64,000 nucleotides of DNA from Proteles cristata cristata. Taxonomy: Eukaryota > Chordata > Mammalia > Carnivora > Hyaenidae. The stretch lies in assembly GCA_017311185.1 (NCBI GenBank), contig JAESUZ010000346.1, forward strand, positions 682,001 to 746,000. Reading direction: 5' to 3'. Positions 56,409 through 64,000 of the stretch are shown one piece after another. A program made the position numbers and the translations under genes. Under the pieces are notes generated by a model. The model worked only from the letters and a program-made list of their open reading frames with translations, did no database searches and was not told the DNA's origin. How positions within the stretch are numbered: the stretch's first letter is position 1; each line of letters begins with the position of its first letter.

Positions 56409-57057
56409 AGAAATTAATAATACAAGAGCACACACACACAAGACTAGTCACTGAAGATTGTGTTAGCAGTGGTCTGGAAGTAAGCTGACCTTGGCAATGA
56501 TTGAATAAATAATGGTACAGCTGTTTGTAGGGGAGTCCCAACTTTTACCTTTACCCTCTTAGGGTTCTTTTTGGCTGTGTCTAGAAAAAAAAAAGCATAC
56601 GATTTTATTTAATACAAGTTTTATGTGCCACAGGGGAGGCTTCATAGGAAATGAAGACCCAAAGCCGTAGTGAAACCTACTGGCTTTTATATTCAATCGA
56701 GCAAAGAGAGGCAATGCGGGAAAGTGACTGAACTCTGAACTTCACATTTTGGAGTTCTGTGCTGCTATTTAAAAGAAAGAACTGAACTCCAGCACTGCCT
56801 TCAGCCTGCGGGGCTCCAGCTGAGGAGAGAAGGGGTCAATGAGGAGGACACTACACCACAGCTCTTACAAAGCAGACTAGCTTCCCGGCTACAAAACCTA
56901 TCTGCCTGGCATTTTTGCAGACACCAAGCTAGTGCTATCCATGTCACAGCGCTCACATTTCTGCCACAGGACATGCAACGTTCCAGCAGCATGCTGTGTT
57001 CATGGAGTTGTGCTGAAGACTTCACTATCATGGGAAGCATTTCACTGTCAAAGCCAA

Positions 57058-57330
57058 GAAAAAGAAGGAAAAGAAAAGGAACTAAAGAAGGGAAAGGAAA
57101 GGAAAAGAAAAGAGAGGAAAGGAAAGGAAAGGAAAGGAAAGGAAAGGAAAGGAAAGGAAAGGAAAGGAAAGGAAAGGAAAGGAAGGCGGAGGGAGGGGGA
57201 GGGAGAGGAAGGGAAGGGAGAGGGGGAGGGAGAGGAAGGAAGGGAAGGGGAAGGGGAAAAGAAGGGGAAGGGGAAGGAAAGGGAAGGGAAGGGAAGGGAA
57301 GGGAAGGGAAAGGAAAGAAAGGAAAAAGAA
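57058..57330 (+). repeat. Polypurine tract with (GGAAA)n core
   Basis: About 270 bases that are nearly all purine on the + strand. 57116-57180 holds 13 uninterrupted GGAAA pentamers. The rest is GGGAA/GGGGA variants. The 140-residue Lys/Glu/Gly frames and the opposite Leu/Pro/Phe frame come from the repeat. Confidence 0.95.
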
Positions 57331-57349
57331 ATCTCTTCTTCCTGTTACT

Positions 57350-57780
57350 ATGTATTGTGAACGATCCATTTTTCCTCCATCTGGTCGAAAGGTGCCTAAG
57401 CAGATGACTGCAAGTGGCAAAATAGAAGACGAGGAATCATGTATCGGAAAATTTTCATTTCCCTTAGTGTGTGAATTTTCCATCTACGGGCAGGGACATA
57501 AAGCATTTATGCAAATCGGAATGTTTCAGTGAGCACGTTTCTGCTGTTCAACTTCCTAAAAATTACAAATAACCTGTTAAAAATTTCTGGACCATGCCAG
57601 CATTTAAGGTTTCAGAAAAACCCAAATTTTCTTATTAATGGCAGCCAAATGGTATTTGTAGAATTCTTGTCACATAACTGGGTCTGTCATTCACTGTACT
57701 TTCCTGAGTCGCTCCAGCGTGCAAGTGCAAGTCTGTAACATTGATTGCCGGTTGTCCCTGTAAGTTTGCTATTAAAATAC
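57350..57780 (+). other. Low-repeat, AT-moderate block; possible conserved noncoding DNA
   Basis: No repeat family or coding similarity. It contains an octamer-like ATTTATGCAAATCGG at about 57506. Candidate regulatory DNA only by appearance. Confidence 0.3.
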
Positions 57781-58226
57781 ATTAAACTGCTTTTTAAGGA
57801 AAAAAAAGAAAGAAAGAAGCAGACCTACAAATATGAGAAATTATAACGAGCACGCCGTGAAGGCGCGCACCTGAGCTGTGGCTGTCCTCAATGTCAGCTT
57901 CCTTCAGTCATAAAGCAAGGTCAACACAACAATAAAGCAGGTTCAGGATTTCTAAGTCAATGACATTTCACTGTGTGTTTAACGTGGCTTCTTACATGTC
58001 ACAGAAAGCAAAGCATGACAAACAAGATAGAACGAGGGGAAGGAAGTGAACGAATCAAACTCCACGTCGGTCTGTGAGCACGCAGTTGGGTTGAGGCCTC
58101 CGGGTGTCTGGGTAAACTGTCAGCATGTATTGCTCATTCTGGTCAAGCAGGGAAGGATCTTCATTCTGTTCTGAGATCGGTTGGGAAGAGGCTTCAGTAG
58201 TAACTGACTTTTTAAAGTGGTCAGTT

Positions 58227-58434
58227 GGGCGCCTGGGTGGCTCAGTCAGTTGAGCATCTGACTTTGGCTCAGGTCATGATCTCGTGGTTTGTGGGTTCGA
58301 GACCCATGTCAGACTCTGTGCTGACAGCTCAGAGCCTGGAGCCTGTTTCAGATTCTGTGTCTCCCTCTCTCTCTGACCCTCCCCTGCTCATGCTCTATCT
58401 CTGTGTCTCAAAAATAAACATTAAAAAATTTTTA
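58227..58434 (+). repeat. Felid SINE
   Basis: Forward copy GGGCGCCTGGGTGGCTCAGT, ending AAAAATAAACATTAAAAAAT. Confidence 0.93.
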
Positions 58435-58773
58435 ATGGGTCAGATGTAGAGGGGTCAGCATCTGAGGCTTCTGAGAGTTTGCTGCAAAAATACTCCCCTT
58501 TTAAAGGGATTCAGTAGGTCCTGGGCCTTTGCAGACCTGCTCTGTCTCTGATGATTCTCAGATCTGAGTGTGTCCTCATGGTGCTGGTCTTGGTGACACC
58601 CGGGCTTAGCCGCAGCACCCTTCCCTGCTGGCGTCGGGCTTCAACACCGTGACTTGATATGAGTGACTCCATCTTGCTCTGTACAGAAATGATAAACTGC
58701 AATGTGAAAAAGGCAGGAAGCCAGACAGTGTGTGTGATATGCTTCCATATTTTTAAAAATACGTATAATTCCT

Positions 58774-58992
58774 GGGACCCCGGGTGGCTCAGGTGGTTAA
58801 GCGGAGGACTCTTGGTTTGGGCTCAGCTCGTGATCTCCTGGTGTTGGGAGTTGGAACCCCAGGCTGGTCTCTGTGCCAACGGCGCCACAGCCTTGCTTGA
58901 GATTCTCCCTCCCTGCCCCACCCCTGCTTGCACTCCATCCATCTCTCTCTCAAAATAAATAAATAACTTTAAAAAACTAAAACTTAAAAAAT
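58774..58992 (+). repeat. Diverged felid/carnivoran SINE
   Basis: Forward copy GGACCCCGGGTGGCTCAGGT. 19-base duplications AAAAATACGTATAATTCCT (58755-58773) and AAAAATACATAGAATTCCT (58993-59011). Confidence 0.92.
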
Positions 58993-59077
58993 AAAAATAC
59001 ATAGAATTCCTTTAAATGTATAAAAAACCCTGGCAATAATTATTAAAACGATGACCCTCTACCACTTATTTGCACGC

Positions 59078-59125
59078 ACATGCACATGCTCACATGCACA
59101 CACACCCACATGCACACACACCAGG
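59078..59125 (+). repeat. (CA)n-like microsatellite
   Basis: ACACACACCCACATGCACAC and neighbours. Confidence 0.8.
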
Positions 59126-59489
59126 AAGTGTCCTGCTTCATCAGGGTGGGGGTCAGTTATAGTGTCCTTTTCAAAGACAAAGCTGGGTCTTGTGTATCCG
59201 CAGTCGCAGTCCTCACGGCCTAGGGGTGCCTTGGGGTTGAGTCATCCTGTTGACCTCCTCCACTGAAATGCAAATCTATCAAGAGCCCCCTACTTTAGTG
59301 TAAATAAATGCACTAATATACCTGTGGCCCCCAAGGAGGAGCAAACGCACCAGCTGACAGAGCTCAGCCGAGACAGGAGGTGGCGTCCTGTACTGCATCC
59401 ACTCGGGACCCCCTGGAACACAGAGGGCATAAAATGGTGCCCCGCACGGACGTTCATTAACCGTCTCACGGCGTCAAAAGAGGAGAGTC

Positions 59490-59625
59490 CAAGTCACAGC
59501 CTTGTGCTTGCTGGTGGTAAGATCTTGAGCAAATTCCTTGACCTCTTTGAACTTCACTATACAAATCTATAAAATGGGAACACAGTTAACTGCTCCCATA
59601 TGTCCCGCATATGTTGGGGGTGTTG
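59490..59625 (+). repeat. MIR
   Basis: GGTAAGATCTTGAGCAAATT, CCTTGACCTCTTTGAACTTC, CTATAAAATGGGAACACAG. Confidence 0.6.
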
Positions 59626-59649
59626 GGCGAGATGGTGCATAAGGTCACT

Positions 59650-62425
59650 TGGTCCTGGCCAACGTGGGTGGTGGAGAGGCGTGTTGTAGCCAGAGGGTGA
59701 GAAGGATGAGGTCTTGTTGCCTCATTGCCTCTGGGGGCAGGATCTGAAAACATGACTTTGCCTCACATTTCCCTGAAGCCCCAGAGGCCAGTAGCAACAC
59801 ACTAGGTGCCAGACATCCCCACACTTCAAGGCGAGATTCTGGACTCCCTGGTGGGGTCACCAAGAAGGTGGATGAAAACCTGTTTGGTAGCTCTTGGCCC
59901 AATACCCAATATCTAGGTGGAAGGGACAGGGAAAGAGAGGGTTTCCTGGGGAGAGGGGTTTGGGTGCTGGGGCGTTGCCCTGCCCCAAGGCGGAATGGTC
60001 CTTCCCTCCTCCCTCAAGCCCAGGGTGGGGTGGCCAGGGTGGGGGGGAGGTGGCCAGAGAACTTTGGAGACCTGGTGTCCCTGGTGTCTGTGAATACAGA
60101 GCTCACAGGTGTCAGCCCCGAGCCTGAGTAAACCTGAAGGCAAGAGTGAGAGCCCCCAGCCCCCAGTGGGAGAGGGCAGGTGCTGGCGCAGGAAGAGGGG
60201 GACTAAACAGTACTTCCGCTGAAGGCAGGGAACAGAAGTGGGAGATGCTCCCCCACCACCTGAGTCAACCCCCCAAGGAAGCCAGCGTGGGGTCATCTCG
60301 GAAGGGACTTTAAGAAACTAGAGAACATTCTATTATCCAGGAGTGACCAGAAAGGCTACAGGATGGGACTCAACCGAGACACCATTCAGGGTTAGAGAAA
60401 GAGGCAGGTCATCATTGGGAGGAGAAATCCAGAAGCTTTAGGATAGATTCCTAAGGATTCCTACCAGCTCAAAATGGTACCTACCAGTGCACGGAAACTC
60501 GTAACTGTGTAGGGGCGAAGGGGGCAGTGAAGGCAGGGGTAAGTCAAGGGAGGAGACAGCTTTTTTTAATTCTAGACACTTCTATATTGGGGGATAATTT
60601 GTGAAATGAATGTGTAGGCAAGTATCAACTGAGGAACTAGAGAATAAATTATATCTATATGTGTGTGTGTGCGCCGGCACACACTTGTGTCTCCCCGCCT
60701 TGCAGGACCTTTGTTATTTGGCCGCGTCCCCCACTTCCAGTTATAACTGGCTTCTGGAACATTCCATAAACACGTGCCACCCCTGACCCAGATTCGGACC
60801 TGCGCGGCGCACGCCAGCGGTGGGAAGTGGAAACCCACACAGGAACGGAGCTGGCCTGGGCTGGGGAAAGATCATATGCCTTCTTTTCCTCCTTCTTTTA
60901 TATAAACACTGTCATTTGCCATCAAATGTGAAGACCACATTGATTAGAGAGCCTGCGTGACAACTTAGTGGAAACTACTCTCAGCTCCTTACGCAAATAT
61001 CCAAGGCCTCACTCTTAATTAGTCGGCGAGTGCCAGATTAACAGCCGCACGGCCTTTCTCTGGGAGAGGTCAGAATGGATCAGGAGGAAATCAGATGAGC
61101 TCGTCACCCACTCCCTGACTCTTTGGTAGGAAAATGTGTTTCACCAGAAAAGTGGGGTCAACACTCAACAGAGAGGCCATTTTGGGCCGGGAAATAGCCT
61201 CATTTCCTGCTGGGTTCTTTTTTTTCCCTTTCTTTCTTTTCTTTTCCTTTTTTTTAAATTGTAGCCTCTAGTATTATTCGAGGTGGAGAGACCTCTTAGA
61301 TTACTGATTTCTTTGGGGAAATGGAAAGACGTCAGCACGGCGCATGTGCGCGCCCTTAGAAGCCTCCAGTCTCAGACCTTCCAGATGCCTCAGAGGGGAG
61401 CCGAGCGCGAGACCCCAGGGCGTGAGCCTTGCCGTTCATGCCAGTCCTTCACATGCGTGCACAGGGCACCTACTATGTGCCAGCTCGCTGCTACCCATGT
61501 TGGAGCTCGAAACGGAAACAGTGCGGCAGCTCATCTGGAGACTCGGTCCACAGAGTTACAGACGCGCAAATAAATAGAAGCAGTCGGCGTCTGCACTTGG
61601 GCCAGAGGTCTGCACGAATGCTGCAGGGCGAGAGGAGCTGATCAGAGACCCCCCAGGGGCCAGGGAAAGAGTGGGGCAGCAGGAGCCGTGATGAGAAGGG
61701 AGCCCACGTGGACATGGAAGACACTTGCACTGCTCCGGAACTTCGCAGGACCTTCGACGCTCCAACTGTTGTTAAGAAGGTCCCTCTTCGAAATGCTAGC
61801 CTTCCCAAGGAAAAAAACAGCAAGTCTCTTTTCCCGGCATTCCTGGCAACCAGCCACGACCACGTGACCTTGAATCCACCCATGAGACACGGCCCTGGGA
61901 GACTTTATTCTGGAACCCAGTGGTATGAGAAGGGTGCTTTGCAGGCTCGCCTTGCAGACTCCAGCCCGCGACGCGTGGAAATGCACGGGGCCCGGCGTCA
62001 CCAGCACTTGCTTCTGTCTGTCTGATCAGGCGCGGTGCCACTGGTCTCTCCCCGGGGACAGGATGTGACCATCACTCCTGCCCGAGGGCCTCCGAGCCCC
62101 CACCCCTGGCTTCCCCCAGATATCCTGACAGCTGCCGATGCCCTTTTACAACCCCCTTTTCCCTTTACAGTAACCAGAGGGAGTTCTGTGGCTCACAACC
62201 GATAACTCTGATGGGCACAACCTGGTGGCTTTCCAGTGGGTGCTGCGGGGAAGGTAAGTGTAAGTAGCTTTCCTGGGGCTGAGGTAGGGGCTTCTGTATC
62301 ACCACCACCCATGCTGCTCTACTTTTTCACACACTGGCTTCCAAAGGAAGATTGCATTTGTGAAACAGTAACAACAGTAATAGCTCTTGACCTTGACTGA
62401 GCCCTTGCTGTGCAGTGGGTGTTGC
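59650..62425. other. Intergenic, no gene recognised
   Basis: No serpin remnant or other coding similarity. A short L2/MIR-like piece lies near 61455-61500 (GGGCACCTACTATGTGCCAG). 60905-61080 has no repeat resemblance and is treated as a finding. Confidence 0.4.
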
Positions 62426-62444
62426 ATAGCAGATTGTATTTTCT

Positions 62445-62685
62445 TTTAAAAGGACTTTTTTACTGGTTAGTTATTTTTGAGAGATAGAATGTGTGCGTGT
62501 GTGTGTATGTGTGTGTGCGGGGGGTGGGGGGGAGCAGAGAGAGAGGGAGACACAGAATCCAAAGAAGGCTCCAGGCTCTGAGCTGTCAGCACAGAGCCCG
62601 ACGCGGGGCTCGAACCCACCTAACGCGAGATCATGACTTGAGCCGACATCAGACGCTTAACCGACTGAGCCACCCAGGCGCCTCT
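62445..62685 (-). repeat. Felid SINE
   Basis: Reverse copy with an expanded GTGTGCGTGTGTGTGTATGT tail, ending GAGCCACCCAGGCGCC. Target-site duplications are CAGATTGTATTTTCT (62430-62444) and CAGATTATATTTTCT (62686-62700). Confidence 0.94.
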
Positions 62686-63199
62686 CAGATTATATTTTCT
62701 ACAATGGCCATAACACAATCTCTTTCACGTTCTCTTCTTATAATGTGATCTTGAGAGCCCTCCCCTTACCCCCATGGTGTTTATTCTCCCTCACCTAGAA
62801 TCTGGAAGGCTTCTAATGACCACAGAAGGGCTGTTGTGTGGCTTCCAGAGCTGGTTCATGGAAGCTGGTGCAGCCTCCACCTGGCTCCCTTGGGCTCCCC
62901 AGCCTCGGAACCCGGGCACCAAGCCATCAGGATGTCCAGGCCCGGTGTGGGTGTGGCAGCCTTGTGCAGACTCCAGGACAGCCTGCCTCATCTTCCAGAC
63001 AGGTGAGAAAGGAAGCCTGGATTCTAAAGCAGCCGCCATGGAGAGGGACCCAAGTGAAAGCAGCCCAGCTGTGTACCATCAGTCCCCTGAGATGCGAGAC
63101 ATGATAATACAATAAGGACCAGGTTAGGGCGCTAAGTTTGAGGGCGTTTTATTAGTGTGACAACATATACCTGGACACACTGTCCTAAACAACCTACTA

Positions 63200-63400
63200 A
63201 TGCATGCAGTGCTCACCACAATCCTCTGCGGCAAGGATCGTTATTATCCATTATTATTACTTTTCTCCTTGCTTTTATCAATGAAGCTGGGGCACAGAGA
63301 GGCTGAGTAACTTGCTCAGGGACACACAAGTGGCTAGCGGTGGAGCTAAGATTCAAAAGCAGGCCGCCTGGCTTTTAGTGTCAGGCCCATTCCCACGAGT
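63200..63400 (-). repeat. MIR (reverse)
   Basis: GAAGCTGGGGCACAGAGAGG, TGAGTAACTTGCTCAGGGAC, GTGGAGCTAAGATTCAAAAG. Confidence 0.65.
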
Positions 63401-63404
63401 CGCG

Positions 63405-64000
63405 CTGCCCTTCTCAAAAAGCCCTGTCGCAAAAAACAAGGAGTCATGCGAGGGTTTTGAGTGCGCAAGTAGGGAGGGACAGCCCCGGTCAGGCTTGTGC
63501 TGGAGAAAGCTTGCTCTAGCTGCCGCACGGGCGAGAGGTTGGGGACGGGATTCAAGGCGATGTTGGAGGGGTTAGCGATGACCAGCCCTCCGGAAACCCA
63601 GCAGTGGCTGTGGGGTTGGGGATGAGGGCGCAGACTGAAGCCGCAGCTCAGGAACAGAGTCCTGGCTTTGTTGTGGGGCTGGGGACGGGGGGAGTGGGGA
63701 GGACACAGAGCTACCGTGTCAGAGACGGTCCCCACAGTTTGGGGGCTGGAAGATGAAGACACCAGCCAACACTTAGGTGGCCGATCCTAGCACTAGCTGA
63801 AAGGCACGAATCGCTCATTCCTCACGGTCAGCTTCGACGGTCAGCTGGGCTCACAGGTAGCCCCAGACAGCTTGCGGAGGTGAGCAGGGCCGGGCCTGGC
63901 GTCAGGAGGGATACGCTTGGATCTGCTGCAGTAACACTCAACCCTACAATCTCAGTTTCTTATCAGGGGAAAACGGGCTGGTCCAGCCTGTCCTCTGAAG
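63405..64000. other. Window end, no feature recognised
   Basis: GC-rich sequence without recognisable exon or repeat. Confidence 0.4.

Larger units (their letters stand above)
55690..56530 (+). repeat. Old L1 3' part, split by two SINEs
   Basis: Sense L1 text before the SINEs (AAGCAATTTTTATCAAAATT) and after them (GATTGAATAAATAATGGTAC). Confidence 0.55.

Noticed and set aside
56932..57483. Lys/Glu/Gly-rich frames of 142-144 residues and an opposite Leu/Pro/Phe-rich frame.
   Set aside because: They are the product of the GGAAA polypurine repeat and are not genes.
1..64000. CRISPR arrays, operons, phage or bacterial mobile systems.
   Set aside because: The window is plainly mammalian (introns, polyA signals, SINE/LINE/LTR repeats). 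The regular repeats are microsatellites or SINEs, not spaced arrays.

Overview
This is a piece of mammalian nuclear DNA from a felid, or at least a cat-like carnivore. The lineage call rests on about 28 tRNA-derived SINE copies whose heads read like GGGGCGCCTGGGTGGCTCAG and whose body carries the felid-type segment GCTCTGTGCTGACAGCTCAG, followed by a CT-rich stretch and an A-rich tail. Dog-type SINEC_Cf copies read differently. The background is typical placental DNA: L2 and MIR relics, MLT1-type LTRs, old L1 fragments, microsatellites, and genes split by GT-AG introns.

Two intact clade A serpin genes lie head to tail on the + strand. The first (coding 12043-15355, polyA signal 16232) is SERPINA5, protein C inhibitor. 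Its four coding exons give 408 residues with an Arg-Ser reactive bond. The second (probable first exon near 27285-27341, coding 28810-35994, polyA signal 36198) is SERPINA3, alpha-1-antichymotrypsin. It gives 421 residues with a Leu-Ser reactive bond. Both share the clade A layout: a long first coding exon, then exons of 271/274, 151 and 189/204 bp with matching intron phases. The order SERPINA5 then SERPINA3 on one strand matches the mammalian serpin cluster (human 14q32), so the left edge should lie towards SERPINA4 and the right edge towards GSC.

Layout: 1-12025, intergenic, full of L2, MIR, MLT1 and SINE copies, with a possible untranslated SERPINA5 first exon near 5.8 kb. 12026-16255, SERPINA5 with a CATTC/CACTC pentamer block in its last intron. 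16256-27180, intergenic. 27180-36220, SERPINA3. 36220-44600, GC-rich intergenic DNA holding an inverted (twin-primed) L1. 44600-57000, AT-rich and L1-rich with no gene seen. 57060-57330, a long polypurine tract. 57350-64000, mixed DNA with two low-repeat stretches that look like conserved regulatory candidates.

Functionally, both proteins are secreted serine protease inhibitors: SERPINA5 targets activated protein C, kallikreins and other trypsin-like enzymes and binds heparin; SERPINA3 targets chymotrypsin-like enzymes such as cathepsin G and is an acute-phase protein. I found no new gene system. The most interesting points are the extra cysteines and glycosylation sequons in SERPINA5, reactive-loop changes in both serpins, the single SERPINA3 copy, and several well-preserved retrotransposition footprints. 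Comparisons with human proteins are from memory.
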